Shown piece after piece: positions 32,591 through 43,929 of a DNA stretch of 64,000 bases. Within the stretch, counting starts at the first letter, position 1. The number at the start of each line of letters is the position of its first letter. Made by a program: the position numbers and the translations under genes. Source of the DNA: Charina bottae (taxonomy: Eukaryota > Chordata > Lepidosauria > Squamata > Charinaidae); assembly GCA_023362775.1 (NCBI GenBank), contig JALMGJ010000005.1, positions 81,931,921 through 81,995,920 of the forward strand, written 5' to 3'. The notes under the pieces are model-generated. The model was not told the origin of the DNA. It did no database searches and saw only the letters and a list, made by a program, of their open reading frames with translations.

Positions 32591-33587
32591 CCTTCCTTTT
32601 CTTTTTCTCTTTTTTTATATAAATTTTATTAAGATTTTAAATATACAAAGTTAAAAGTTGAAAATGAAACAGAGATAGAAATACAAATTAAAAAGGAAAG
32701 AAAAGAAAAGTGTAGTAAAGTAAAAGAAAGAAAGGAAAAACAGACATAGAAATTGGATAACTTCCGATCTATCTATGGTCATAAGAATAAAGAAAAATAG
32801 TTTGTTCTTACATGCTGGCTATTCATATAACATTCATATACATTTCTTGTCTAATATATTCCATTTAAATATAATCTAATCATCAAAACCCCATGCAAGC
32901 TTTACTCCTCCTGCTTTTTGCAAATAGTCCATCAAAGGCTTCCACTCTTTTAGAAAATAACGGTTTGAATTTTCTTTTAATAAACATGTCAATTTGTCAT
33001 TTTCTGCCATATCTAGTAATTTCAACATCCATTCCTGTATCGTTGGTAAACTTTGGTTTTTCCAGTTCTGTGCATATAAAAGTCTTGCTGCTGTAATCAT
33101 GTATTGTATTATTCTAAAAAAATGTTTTTCTATTTGTACATCCAAAATTCCGAGTAAAAAAAATTCTGGTTTAAATGGTATTCATATTTGTAATATACTT
33201 TGCATCAGTGAATGTATCTCAATCCAAAATTTCTTTGCTATTTTACATGTCCACCACATATGAGAGAGTATTTATTGGAGAGTATTTATATACGTTGTTT
33301 TAATTGTTGAATTTTAACTGTCGATTTTTTGTAAACCGCCCAGAGTTCCCTCACGGGGAGATGGAGCGGTAAATACAAATCGAATTATAAATAAATAAAT
33401 AAATAAATAAATATGGTAAAAAGACCCCTCTTGTTTTTTACATTTCCAACATAGGTTGGAAATATTCCCATACATTTTTGCAAGTTTTTGTGGGGTCATA
33501 TACCATCGGTACATCATCTTGTAAAAGTTTTCTTTTAGATTATAAGACAAAGTAAATTTTAATCCTTTCTTTTCTTTTTCTCTTTTT
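32591..33587 (-). mobile_element. L1 LINE, inner copy with long TSD
   Basis: Flanked by a pyrimidine-rich TSD of about 24 bp with one mismatch (32591-32614 and 33564-33587). The 3' end is at about 32615 (poly-A side), the body runs to 33563. The minus-strand frame 33145-32876 reads 'IIQYMITAARLLYAQNWK', 'EWMLKLLDMAENDKLTCLL' and 'LKEWKPLMDYL'. Further 5', 33550-33430 has '[17 protein letters not shown]' and '[13 protein letters not shown]'. Itself interrupted by a LINE tail at 33258-33415. Confidence 0.85.
33258..33415 (+). repeat. L2-like LINE 3' tail, inserted in L1
   Basis: 'gtaaaccgcccagagttccctcacgg', 'gagcggtaaatacaaatcg' and (ataa)n: the same 3' block as at 23160 and 52018. It breaks the L1 frame between 'catgtccaccacatatg' and 'tggtaaaaagacccctc'. 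Confidence 0.75.
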
Positions 33588-33675
33588 CACACTTACTTTG
33601 CTATATATTTTTCTTTGAATGTATTTCTTATTATCTATGTAAAATCTCTTAATAAAAAATTATTTTAAAAAAACC
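33588..33675 (+). mobile_element. L1 LINE 3' end of outer copy
   Basis: 'gtatttcttattatctatgtaaaatctcttaataaaaaa' with a polyadenylation-type AATAAA and A-rich end completes the outer L1 (31345-32590). Confidence 0.7.
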
Positions 33676-33871
33676 CATCACCATCATTCTCTTTGTTATC
33701 CTAGCTAACTTTCACTTATCAACAGGAAGGCATCCAAAAGGTCAGAGTTCAGATGTCAAATCCTGCCATATTTCTACTGCGCTGCCGTGATTGGTGAGTG
33801 GTTTCATGCTGGCTGGCAATGTTTAGAAAGGGAGGTGGCAGAAAAGCAGGAGAGTTTAACCAGTTCTTTTG

Positions 33872-34149
33872 CTTTAACACAGGGGTGGGGAACCTTTTTT
33901 TCTGCCAAGGGCCATTTGGATATTTATAACCGGGGACCGGGGGGTGGGGTTTCTGGGATTTCCGCAGACTGGGGGGCGGAGTTTGCGGATGGGAGCCAAT
34001 CACAAGCACTGTGGGGCAGGGTTTGCGGGTGGGAGCCAATCACGTGGAAGTGGCGGGGTTTGCGGGCAGGAGCCCCACGGGCCTTAGGCAGGAGCCCTGC
34101 ATACCTTATACGGCCCGCGGGCCTGACGTTGCCCACCCCTGCTTTAACA
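33872..34149. mobile_element. hAT-like nonautonomous element (family B) with 8-bp TSD
   Basis: The element at 33880-34141 starts CAGGGGTGGGGAACCT and ends gttgcccacccctg. The perfect TSD ctttaaca is at 33872-33879 and 34142-34149. Inside are three reverse copies of the unit 'gggagccaatcacgtgg ... ggggtttgcgg', the same unit that is tandem in the larger element at 46561-47899. No transposase. Confidence 0.9.
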
Positions 34150-34699
34150 TATGCTACATACAGATGCCTAACCAGGAAACCTCTTTTCAGCAGAAAGTCA
34201 AAACAGAAAGAACAGTGGGAATAAAAGAATGGGCAATCATAGTAGATGTTATGCCAGCATAGTTTTCATCTGGCTTAAGGACAAGTGAATGCCATATATA
34301 CTCACGTATAAGCCCATCTGTGGATAAGCCAACCCTCAAAATTGCAACCAACCAAGAAAATAGCTTTCCTTTTCTTCCGTTCATGAACTTGTTTTTCATG
34401 TACCTCAAATTCTCTGGCAGAAACAGAATTGTTCATCTCCTCCACTCTACTGATAACTTTTAGCTTCAAAACTGCATCATATGATAACCATTGGGGATTT
34501 CCAGACATGGTAATTTCCTACCTACCAGAAATGTGTGCAGTGAAAGGCAGGAATCTGCAAACTTTTACATCATCATTTAAAGCCCATGATTTTTTAAAAA
34601 AATATGAGTTCTGGTCTGTGGATAAGCCAAACCCAATTTTGGGGGTGTATTTTGGAGCCAAAAATTCTCTAACACTTTAACTTAGCATTGGAGAAAAGC
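34150..34699. other. unassigned DNA
   Basis: No recognised gene or repeat. An internal near-repeat ('ctgtggataagccaa' near 34318 and 34616) is visible. Confidence 0.4.
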
Positions 34700-35035
34700 C
34701 TATAGATCAGAGCTTTCCAAACTATGTGTCGGGACACGTTAGTGTGTCAGCTGCAGTGTCTGGATGTGTCCTGGCTGCTGCTGCCTCCAAGCCCTGCCAG
34801 GATTCCGCGCAGGTCCTAGTGCCTGCCTTATGCCGTGCTGCCTCCAAACCTGCCCTGCCAGGATTCCGTGCAGGTCCTAGTGCCTGCCTTGTGCTTTGCT
34901 GCCTCCAAACCTGCTGTGATTCTGCGCAGGTCCTAGTGCCTGCCTTGTGCCCTGCTGTAAGAGTGTGTCGCGAAATGATGCATGTCTAAAAAGTGTGTCA
35001 CCAACATGAAAAGTTTGGAAAGCTCTGCTATAGAT
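34700..35035. mobile_element. hAT-like MITE (family A) with internal triplication
   Basis: The element at 34708-35027 has the same termini as 14727-14929 and a perfect 8-bp TSD ctatagat (34700-34707, 35028-35035). It is longer because a segment starting CTGCCTCCAA occurs three times (34781, 34838, 34899; spacing 57 and 61 bp), against once in the 14727 copy. Confidence 0.92.
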
Positions 35036-35203
35036 AAACTGAGGGATGACTGAGGAAAAGAAAGAAAGAATTAAGCACCAGTGACATTTTAATCTTTTTG
35101 AAATGTGAGGGAAATTAATAGATGTCACCAATCAGTAAACATTACAGGTGGTCTTTAGTTATAGATCCTTCAAATTGACTTAATAAATGTAAAAGTACAG
35201 AAA

Positions 35204-35316
35204 GTCTACCTCAGTGTTTTTCAATCTCAGCAACTTTAAGATGTGTGGACTTCAACTCCCAGAATTCCCAGGCACACATCTTAAAGTTGCTGAGGCTGAG
35301 AAACACTAGTCTACAC
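35204..35316. mobile_element. palindromic hAT-like MITE (family C)
   Basis: The element at 35212-35308 starts CAGTGTTTTTCAATCTCAGC and ends gctgaggctgagaaacacta. TSDs gtctacct and gtctacac match at 7 of 8. The two halves are near-perfect inverted repeats around 'cccagaattccc'. Same family as 30203-30313. Confidence 0.88.
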
Positions 35317-35379
35317 CAAGTGGAAGGCTTGGTATAGCTTTCTTTTCACAAAGTTCTTCATATAAGGAAAACTCCAAAG

Positions 35380-35910
35380 TGTTGGAGGTCCCAGCAAATC
35401 AGCATGTCTCATTAGCGTGTAGATGAGCGCTCTAGGATGACTCTCTATATGCTTCAGGAGGAAGCTGTTTGTTGCTCCTCCCACTTCCTCTTTCTCTCTC
35501 TCTCTGCCTTTTGCCACCAAGAAGGAGCATACGGCTGCTGAGCTTCTCTCCATCTAGAGGCCATGTCTAGGCCTCAACTCCAGAAGCTTTCCCCTTTCTC
35601 CACACAGCTCTTGGCAGCAATGAGGGCCAAGAGTAAATACAGTTTTAGGGAGAAAAGAAACACAGAAGAACAAGAATCATTCTTAACAGAAAGGATGTAA
35701 CAGAACTGGACCAAATAAACATTAAGAACTGCTTTGTACTTACTTTTGAAACTACCTTGTCTAAGAGTCTGATTGTTTATGCTTGGGAGGGCTAAGTGTG
35801 TAACCTATATCTCTCTAGCGTGCTCATTAATGCTATTGTTGATAATATTCTTTTCCTGTGCGCTTATTGCCTTGCTGCATTAAGCTCTGCTCCATTCAGT
35901 GGTCCTAACA
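35380..35910 (+). repeat. LTR-like repeat, copy 1
   Basis: About 530 bp beginning TGTTGGA and ending TCCTAACA (short inverted ends, TG...CA). It aligns along its length with 49621-50130: shared 'catgtctcattagc', 'gaagctg', 'ttgctcctcccacttcctct', 'aggccatg', a polyadenylation-type aataaa near 35715, and 'taagctctgctccattca'. This looks like a solo LTR of a retrovirus-like or other LTR element, but I found no clear TSD and no coding region next to it. Confidence 0.55.
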
Positions 35911-37149
35911 GTCCACTAATGGCCATCACAAAGCAGGGCAAGGCAGGGAGTGAATGAGGAGAAAGAGGACACCTTTTACTAACAAATCTAGGTTCTAATA
36001 ACAGTAAGTGGTTTTACCAAGGTCCTTGAATATCAATGCTTCAGGGAGATATTAAAATAACATTGCAGAATTCTCCTATGTTCAATGCTCTTTGCTCATT
36101 CTCTCAGGAACAGAATGGTAAAATGTTTTGGTGGAGTCTCTAAGAATATGTAACACCAACATCTTGTTGGAAAATTCAATGATATATTTTTTGTTTATTA
36201 TGGTGTCTGCCTTGATATACACATTTTTTAAAAAAAGTCCCCAGGTGAAAATGGTGTACAATGAATGCAGGCTGTATAGAAGGATATGACATCTTTTGTT
36301 AAGTTTCAGATCTGTTCTAACCAAATTAGCAGCCTGGCTAAGGTCAGCAGATATTCATTGTCTCGCATGGGCCTTAACTGGAAGTCATCTCGCCAATAAA
36401 TAGCCATGCAGACACTGTATGATTATCCCAAACCTTTTCATATGAAAGTGTTAAATTCAGAAAGTTTAAATTTGCCTACAGATTTAATTTCATTCTATCA
36501 AGAAACAATCTTTTGTGGGATTTTTTAAAATTAAAATTAAGTAAAAGCACTTGGCATACCCTCTTCCTCAGCAATTGTTTCTCTCAAATTTGGTACAGTT
36601 GATTCTCACAAGGGGTGGGTGGGGCAGAATCTCCTATATTTTCTGTCTCTCATTCTTCCATGTTTCTTTCTCTTTCAACCTCTTTTTCTAAAAAGAGGGC
36701 TATTGCAGAGACTCGCTGTCTTTTTCCTCCAAAGACAAGGACATCCAGAAGACCTCTCTTTCTTTGCAGGAGGAAGGAAGGAAGGGTATGGGGACAGACG
36801 GAATTCCTTGTTACAGGCAAGGCTTTTAAAGACTCACCTCTGTGCGCGCGCACACACACACACACACACATTTCATCTATTTTCTCACCACCCACCTCCA
36901 AAGTAGTCCAAGTAGCCCTCCCTTCCTCTTTGGCCTCCCATAATAGGGTAGTGAAAGAGACAGCCATTTCAGTTCAACATTACCATTGATGAAAATTCTA
37001 TTTTGCCCCAAACCCAGGCTAGAAACAGGAATAAAATATGCTCATTGTATTTTCATCATGTTTAGACAATTACTGTCTCCCAAAACGTAGAAATGTCTTA
37101 CCCACTGACTTACAATTAAAAATATGACGGAAGGAAGGGGAAAACACGG
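35911..37149. other. unassigned DNA with short (CA)n
   Basis: No gene or repeat family recognised. It contains a (ca)n run at 36847-36870. Plus-strand frames over 36615-36989 look like chance ORFs. Confidence 0.4.
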
Positions 37150-37520
37150 CATTTTGCTAGGTCAGAGCTAAGGCAGTGATTCTATCCAGGCCAACCAGGC
37201 CGATCCTTCCTTGCTGGAGTTCCTGCTGGGTCCCTTGCTAATGAATGATGCCCGAATGTGCCGCACTTTCAGCTCTCCTGTCACTGAGTAAGTCTTGGAA
37301 AATGAGTCTGGATCACAGTTTTCCTGCCAAGGCAAATGGTTTGGAGAGGATGGCCTCACCCCTGCCTCCATCTGTGGTGCAGCCCTTCTCTTGGATCAGG
37401 GCCCACCCCGGAGCCATGCAGGAGCATCCCATTCAAAGCACGGCAGGTGACATCGCCATCTGCCACACCTTCCATCATAGCACCCTTGTCACAGCTGGCA
37501 GGAGGTGCAGGTTCGGTTCT
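37150..37520. other. candidate conserved noncoding element
   Basis: A compositionally balanced, repeat-free block with overlapping short ORFs but no protein family that I recognise. It contrasts with the decayed AT-rich DNA around it. Inference from texture only. Confidence 0.25.
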
Positions 37521-38569
37521 CAGGATCCAACTCAAATTCCAGCACACAAAGACCTTCTTTTGAACTATTTTTTTCTTTAGTTGTATCATTAGATACACAT
37601 CGATTTTTGTTTCAGCCATGGAAGGCTAATCATGTAAGTGGAATTTAGCTTAAGTGAATAAACAGATCTCTCCCCCCGCCCCTGTTCTCTGCCTGCAAAG
37701 ACTTCCGAAAAGGGGTTACAATGCAGCAATTTGATGTATAGTTTTATTCTCCACTTCCCAGCTTTGTTATCTCCCTGCCTATAAGACTAGAGCTTTTACT
37801 ACTGTGTAAGTGTCTTTATTCTAGAACCTAGAATGAAGTTCTAGGTGTAGCTATAGCTAAACTCCCCCTCCCCTTACAGATAATCCAGGGCATTCATTCT
37901 CCTTAGCTGGTAATCTCTCAGGATTAGCAGCAGGATGGATTCCAGACTCTCTTCTCCCTCAGAATTCTGTGCTGGGTCAGATGCCTTGCCATCTTCCTCC
38001 ATCTTTGGCGATCTACCCTTCACTCTTTGATGATCTTTTCTCCACCCTGGAACCTACAACCAAACCTAACTCAAAATTAGTTGGCCAACCATGATCTTAT
38101 TCTTTCTTTTCAGAATTCCAGTAACAACTATTCCTTCTTGCCAGCTCCTTAGCCCATTTCGGCTCCTTTTCCATCTGCCCCTCCAGCAGTGTAAGACACT
38201 CTTATGTACAGAAACCTCACCCACTGTATTTCATTTTCTGCTATGTTTCCTTATCACCTCCATGCACAGATTGCACGTCTGGGAAATCACATGACAGGGT
38301 GGAAGGCAGTACTTAACTGCTGCTTCATTCTGTTACAACCACTGACATAGGTCATGGTGGAATACGCATACCAGAAACCGTGCAGAATCTTTTCCAATAT
38401 TGCAATGAATTCTTTGTTTCTAATAACTATTAATATATTTTGAAGTTCCAAATGGGATAAATTTATTCTGTCATAAATTATTTTAAGCATTTATACATGG
38501 AAAGATCATTATAATGCAATGGTTTTATAATGAAAAAAATAAACTTAAAATCAGTAGTTAAAAACATAT
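37521..38569. other. unassigned DNA
   Basis: Nothing recognised. Confidence 0.4.
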
Positions 38570-39110
38570 ATGTTTATTTGTTTATTATACCTGCCACTAT
38601 CCAGAGAGACTCAGTAATTAACAATAGCCATATGGCAATCAACAGTACAATGAAATGACAATAAAAGTACAACAGAACATGCCTAATATATATTTTTTTT
38701 AATGTAAAATAAATAAAACCAAGCAATAATAAAACCAGTAACAAACTGAAGGCATCATTTCATCCTCCATAGGTTTCCAAAGCAGTTCAATTTTTACAGA
38801 ACGCTCACAACAGAGGGGCAAACCTGATTTCCAGTTGGAGGCTGCTCCATTGGACAGGAGTCCCCACTGAGAACCAGTGTCTGCAGGCCTCAGCCCCTCT
38901 CAACTTGTGAAAGTGGGGGGCCACAGCTTGTTCCTCCCCAAGTGAGCAAATTGGACTGGTTGGATTCAGCTGGAGCAGAATTCCCTGTAGCTACTTCAGT
39001 GCCAAACCATAAAGGGCATAGGAAGTGCTAGTGGATGGAATTGCATCCAGACACCAAGGAGAACTAAGTGCATGGCCGAAAGCACTGGCTTAACTTCCGC
39101 TTGTTGATAT
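38570..39110 (-). mobile_element. degraded L2-like LINE 3' part
   Basis: It opens with 'tgtttatttgtttattatacctgcc' and 'agagagactcagtaattaacaata', like an L2 3' end, and contains 'gccaaaccataaagggcat' and 'atggaattgcatccagacacc', which parallel the L2 'gggctttaaagg ... ttgaattgcacccgg' block. Weak match. Confidence 0.45.
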
Positions 39111-39153
39111 ATGCAAGCCAACAAATGGGCCATTACATTTTTGGGGGGGGGGG

Positions 39154-39180
39154 TATGTGTGTGTGTGTGTGTGTGTGCGT
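39154..39180. repeat. (TG)n microsatellite
   Basis: Preceded by a G9 run and followed by gtatgtatgtatata, directly upstream of a BovB 3' fragment. Confidence 0.95.
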
Positions 39181-39194
39181 ATGTATGTATATAT

Positions 39195-39627
39195 AAGATC
39201 CGCATAGTCAAAGCAATGGTATTCCCCGTAGTAACCTATGGCTGCGAGAGCTGGACCAGAAGAAAGGCTGAGCGAAGGAAGATAGATGCTTTTGAACTGT
39301 GGTGTTGGAGGAGAATTCTGAGAGTGCCTTGGACTGCAAGAAGATCAAACCAGTCCATACTCAAGGAAATAAAGCCAGACTGCTCACTTGAGGGAATGAT
39401 ATTAAAGGCAAAACTGAAGTACTATGGCCACATAATGAGAAGACAGGATACCCTGGAGAAGATGCTGATGCTAGGAAAAGTGGAAGGCAAAAGGAAGAGG
39501 GGCCAACCAAGGGCAAGGAGGTGACGCACTCGACCTTGGGGGAGCTGGGGGTGGCAACGGCCTACAGGAAGCACTGGCGTGGGCTGGTCCATGAAGTCAC
39601 AAAGAGTCGGAAGCGACTGAACGAATA

Positions 39628-39628
<1 letters not shown>
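39195..39628 (+). mobile_element. BovB (RTE) LINE, 3' end fragment
   Basis: The frame starts 'KIRIVKAMVFPVVTYGCESW' and continues through 'RRILRVPWTARRSNQSILKE', 'LKYYGHIMRRQDTLEKMLML' and 'KRKRGQPRARR', then shifts because about 17 bp ('atggatgatattctgg') are missing near 39520. It ends 'gactgaacgaataaac', followed by a (ta)n run. The 5' end is cut inside ORF2. Confidence 0.9.

Positions 39629-39669
<41 letters not shown>
39629..39669. repeat. (TA)n microsatellite at BovB 3' end
   Basis: About twenty ta units immediately after the BovB terminus. Confidence 0.95.
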
Positions 39670-39673
<4 letters not shown>

Positions 39674-39689
39674 AACAATTTCACACAAA

Positions 39690-40340
39690 ATTTAAAAACT
39701 ACAGAAACTTAGAAAAAAGTAAATAGAGAAAGAGATATAAAAAGATAAAATAAAAAGTGGGAAACAGAAAGAAGAAGAAAAAGAAGGATATCTAAAGAAG
39801 CGACTTCTGATCTTCTTTGCAGAAGGCATGATTATTACCATTTCCTCCCCCCCCCCAAATTACATATCTTGGTTCCCTTCATCCCATAAACAACCCTTTT
39901 TAATCAGTAAATCCCAAAATCACCAATTCATTTTTGTCCACATTCAGCAAAAAGTCCATAAAGGGTTTCCAGTCTTTTACTGTATAAAAGTAGTGATTGT
40001 TCTTTCCTTAATCAGACAAGTCAATTTAGCCATTTCAGCCAGTTCTACCATCTTCATAGTCCACTTCTCCATTGTGGGTATTTCTGTATTTTTCCATCTT
40101 TGTGCATATAATAGCCTTTCTGCAGTTACCATATGTAAAACCAATCATCCATGAGTTTTTTCTAATTGACTGTCTGTAAGTCCTAGTAAAAAAAATATCT
40201 GGTTTCAACTGCATATTAAATTTTAAAATTCATTGCATTACCGTATATATTTGTGTCCAGTACTTTTTCACTTTTTCACATGTCCACCATGCATGATAAA
40301 ATATCCCTTTCATGCTTTTCACATTTCCAATAGTAATTTG
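39690..40340 (-). mobile_element. L1 LINE, 3' part
   Basis: 'atttagccatttcagccagttctacc', 'gtatttctgtatttttccatctttgtgcatataatagcc' and 'cacatgtccaccatgcatg' are the antisense of the L1 ORF2 end (QRWK...; WWTC). The order is the same as in the L1 at 32876-33250. Frame decayed. Confidence 0.78.
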
Positions 40341-40344
40341 AAGT

Positions 40345-41313
40345 ACCTTTGTACAACTGGGCCACTATATTTTGGACCATTCTGAGTGGTCTTCCAAATT
40401 AGCTCTACATGTAGCACATTGCAGTAATCCAAGTGATTAATGATAAGGGCATGAATCAGTGTGATGAGATCCTCTCACTCCAGATAGGTGTTGCAGTTGG
40501 TGCCATAACCACATATAGGTAAAGGCTGTCCTGCCCACAGTCTCCGTTTGCCCATCAGCAGTAGACATGGGTCTAGAACTCCCAAGTCCCAGACTTGCTA
40601 TCTCAGCAAAAGTGCCACTCCATCCAAAGACAACACCAGAGCATTCAGCGTACCCCAATATAAAAACAGTAACTTTGTCTTGTCAGGGTTCACCTTCAGT
40701 CTGTTTCATACCATCCAGACCCTGACAACCTCCAGACACTGGAACAAGATATTAACAACATCTCCAGCACTGGGATAACAAGTATATTTGGATCTCATTA
40801 GCATGCTCATGATATTGTATCCTGAACTGATGGATAACCTCAGCAGGCAGTAAAGAACCAACACTGTGGCACTCCAGAAGGGGGCAACCACCAGATCAGT
40901 CTCTCTTCCCCAGTATATCCAACTGGAACCATTCATTAAGGAACAAGAAAAACCATTGCATAACAGGTAGACCAGAAAGTTAGCATGGTCAATGATACAG
41001 AAGGCTGCTGAGATGTCTAAGAGGAACATGAACGTGCACCTACCCCTTCCATTATTTTACAAAAATCTTCAACAAAAGTGTGCCAATTTTGTCTCCATCC
41101 CATGCCTAGGTCTGAATCCAGACTGAAAAGAATCCAGATTATCTGCTACCTCTAGCATGCTCCATAACTGTATACCAATCACAGTCTCGGTAACCTTACC
41201 TAAAATGGGGAAGTTTAAGATAAGATAATAGTTTTAAAATATAAATGGCTTCTTGAGAAAGTGGTGCACCATCGCCTTTTACAAGGCTGCCAGCTTCACC
41301 CCTTATCAAAGAA
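40345..41313 (-). mobile_element. L2-clade LINE, 3' portion of a copy split by BovB
   Basis: 'agctctacatgtagcacattgcagtaatcc', 'ggcatgaatcagtgtgatgagatcctctc', 'cagggttcaccttcagtctgtttcataccatccagacc', 'tcattagcatgctcatg' and 'agaaggctgctgagatgtctaagagg' are L2 ORF2 antisense landmarks in order. The matching 5' portion follows the BovB at 42990. An older family than the 4455 copy. Confidence 0.85.
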
Positions 41314-41314
41314 T

Positions 41315-42987
41315 ATTAACATTCTCCTGAAGGCAAAAATGGGTATGATCAAAAACAAAGACGGCAAGGACCTAACAGAAGCAGAACACATCAAGGAAAG
41401 GTGGCAAGAATATACGGAAGATCTGTATAGGAAGGATAATAATATCGGGGATAGATTTGATGGTGTGGTCAGTGAGTTAGAGCCAGACATCCTGAAGAGT
41501 GGGGTTGAATGGGCCTTAAGAAGCATTGCTAATAACAAGGCAGCAGGAGATGATGGTATCCCAGCTGAACTGTTTAAAATCTTGCAAGATGATGCTGTCA
41601 AGGTGATGCATGCCATATGCCAGCAAATTTGGAAAACACAAGAATGACCATCAGATTGGAAAAAATCAACTTATATCCGCATACCAAAAAAGGGAAACAC
41701 TAAAGAATGTTCAAACTATTGAACAGTGGCATTTATTTCACATGCCAGTAAGGTAATGCTTAAGGTCTTGCAAGGTAGACTCCAGCAACTCATGGAGCGA
41801 GAATTGCCAGATATACAAGCTGGGTTTAGAAAAGGCAGAGGAAGTAGAGACCAAATTGCCAATATCCGCTGGATAATGGAGAATGCCAGGGAGTTTCAGA
41901 AAAACATCTATTTCTGTTTTATTGACTATTCTAAAGACTTTGACTGTGTACATCATAACAAATTGTGGCAAGTTCTTGGTGGTATGGGGATACCAAATCA
42001 TCTTGTCTGCCTCCTGAGGAATCTGTATAATGACCAAGTAGCAACGGTAAGAACAGAGCACGGAACAACGGACTGGTTTAAGATTGGGAAAGGAGGGTTC
42101 TATACTCTCACCCTACCTATTCAACTTGTACACAGAACACATCATGCGACGTGCTGGGCTTGAGGAATCCAAGGCTGGAGTTAAAATCACTGGAAGAAAC
42201 ATTAACAATCTCAGATATGCAGATGATACCACTTTGATGGCTGAAAGTGAGGAGGAGGTGATGAAGGTGAAAGAAGAAAGTGCAAAAGCTGGGTTGCAGT
42301 TAAACCTCAAAAAAACCAAGATTATGGCAACCAGCTTGATTGATAACTGGCAAATAGAAGGAGAAAACGTGGAGGCAGTGACAGACTTCGTATTTCTAGG
42401 CGCAAAGATTACTGCAGACGCTGACTGCAGCCAGGAAATCAGAAGAGGTCTACTTCTTGGGAGGAGAGCAATGACAAATCTTGATAAAGTAGTTAAGAGC
42501 AGAGACATCACACTGACAACAAAGGTCCGCATAGTTAAAGCAATGGTATTCCCCGTAGTAACCTATGGCTGCAAGAGCTGGACCATAAGGAAGGCTGAGT
42601 GAAGGAAGATAGATACTTTTGAACTGTGGTGTTGGAGGAAAATTCTGAGAGTGCCTTGGACTGCAAGAAGATCAAACCAGTCCATACTCCAGGATATCAA
42701 GCCAGACTGCTCACTTGAGGGAATGATATTAAAGGCAAAACTGAAGTACTTTGGCCACATAATGAGAAGACAGGATACCCTGGAGAAGATGCTGATGCTA
42801 GGGAAAGTGGAAGACAAAAGGAAGAGGGGCCGACCAAGGGCAAGATGTATGGATGATATTCTGGAGGTGACGGACTCAACCGTGGGGGAGCTGGGGATGG
42901 CAACGGCTGACAGGAAGCTGTGGCATGGGCTGGTCCATGAAGTCACGAAGAGTCGGAAGCGACTGAATGGATAAACAACAAATCTAT
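41315..42987 (+). mobile_element. BovB (RTE) LINE, inserted in L2
   Basis: A 5'-truncated BovB starting just before the RT domain and reaching the family 3' end (gactgaatggataaacaac). Imperfect TSD-like tatcaaa-ga sequences flank it (41306-41314; about 42988-42997). It is full of stops and small deletions and shares lesions with the copy at 57905-61099. Confidence 0.9.
41341..42974 (+). pseudogene. BovB ORF2 reverse transcriptase, inactivated
   Basis: Frame pieces: 41341-41647 ('KMGMIKNKDGKDLTEAEHIK', 'NNKAAGDDGIPAELF'), closed by a TGA in place of Trp; 41726-42163 ('HASKVMLKVLQGRLQQ', 'QAGFRKGRGSRDQIAN', 'FIDYSKDFDCVHHNKLW'), where motif A has KAFDCVD changed to KDFDCVH; then about 12-13 nt covering 'VRQGC' are lost near 42093; 42084-42602 ('LRYADDTTLMAESEEE', YADD kept; stop at 42600); and 42651-42974 (C-terminus to 'VHEVTKSRKRLNG'). 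Confidence 0.9.
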
Positions 42988-42989
42988 AT

Positions 42990-43925
42990 CAAAAGAGCCA
43001 GATGGGACATGAATCCAGCCCACAGGCAGCTGAGAACAATCCAGAAAGCCCCTTATTCGTTTCTTTAGAATCCAGAAGGAGTCCCAGTTAACACTGCAAG
43101 ATGCTCCAGTCACCACACCAGTCTCTGCCCATGAGATGTCAAGACTTGGGTGAATCTGAGCAGCTATGGGTAAAGTACTGTACAAAGTGGCCACATCAGC
43201 CAAATGGGAGGTCTAGCTGCTGGCCCACTCCCCAAGCGGGAGTTGGCCACTCTAAATAAGGCTTCTGCCAATGCTATAAAGGAAAAGAATTAGTGATGTT
43301 TCACCTTCTTCATTGCCGTGGTATAGTTTAAAACTTGTACCCATGCTCAGTCAAAATCACTTTTCATCTTCCTCCACTAGTGCTCAGGATGTCTCTTCTA
43401 TTGCTTTACCTCCCAGAGCCCCTCAGTAAACCAGGCAACATCCAAGGTCAGCCAACAGAGAGAGGCTGCTAGGGAGCAATCACATCAAATGCTGGGGCCA
43501 CCTCCTGTTGCCAAGAGGTAACTCAATGGAACTGTTCGCATGATCAGTGAAAAACCCCTGTGAAGACCATCTAGATCCATTAGGCACCTGGGGTGGACCA
43601 GTTTATTTGGTCAATTTAACCCATGGAGGTCACAAGTGGCAGTTAATCTCATTGGGACCAGGAAATAATCTGACTGTGGCAAAAAGCTAAGAGGAATGCC
43701 CTCCATATTCAGATCGTTCCTCAATTGCTCCAGAGCAAAAGTGGGGTCCAACATGTTACTGCTTACAAGTATTGAGCTCAATAATACTTGAGACAAGCCC
43801 ATGTTCATCATCACTACAGAAGCTGTGAACTCCCTAGACCTTTGCCGAAGGGCATGGAGGTTGAAGTCATCTAACATAAGTGCTGAGATCAAGTCAAGCA
43901 GCTCAGGTAAAACTCCTGCCAGGTG
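42990..43925 (-). mobile_element. L2-clade LINE, 5' portion of the split copy
   Basis: 'gatgggacatgaatccagcccacagg', 'ttagaatccagaaggagtcccag', 'cctctcagtaaaccaggc'-like text and, further on, the endonuclease region: a minus-strand frame (44009-43611) with 'LISALMLDDFNLHALRQ', 'MGLSQVL' and 'QSDYFLV', the remains of 'LVLGDFNL ... MGLSQ ... SDHTLV'. About 60 bp around the BovB insertion seem lost. Confidence 0.8.
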
Positions 43926-43929
43926 GTTT

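Noticed and set aside
36847..36870. (CA)n run as a regulatory element
   Set aside because: It is an ordinary dinucleotide microsatellite with no further support.
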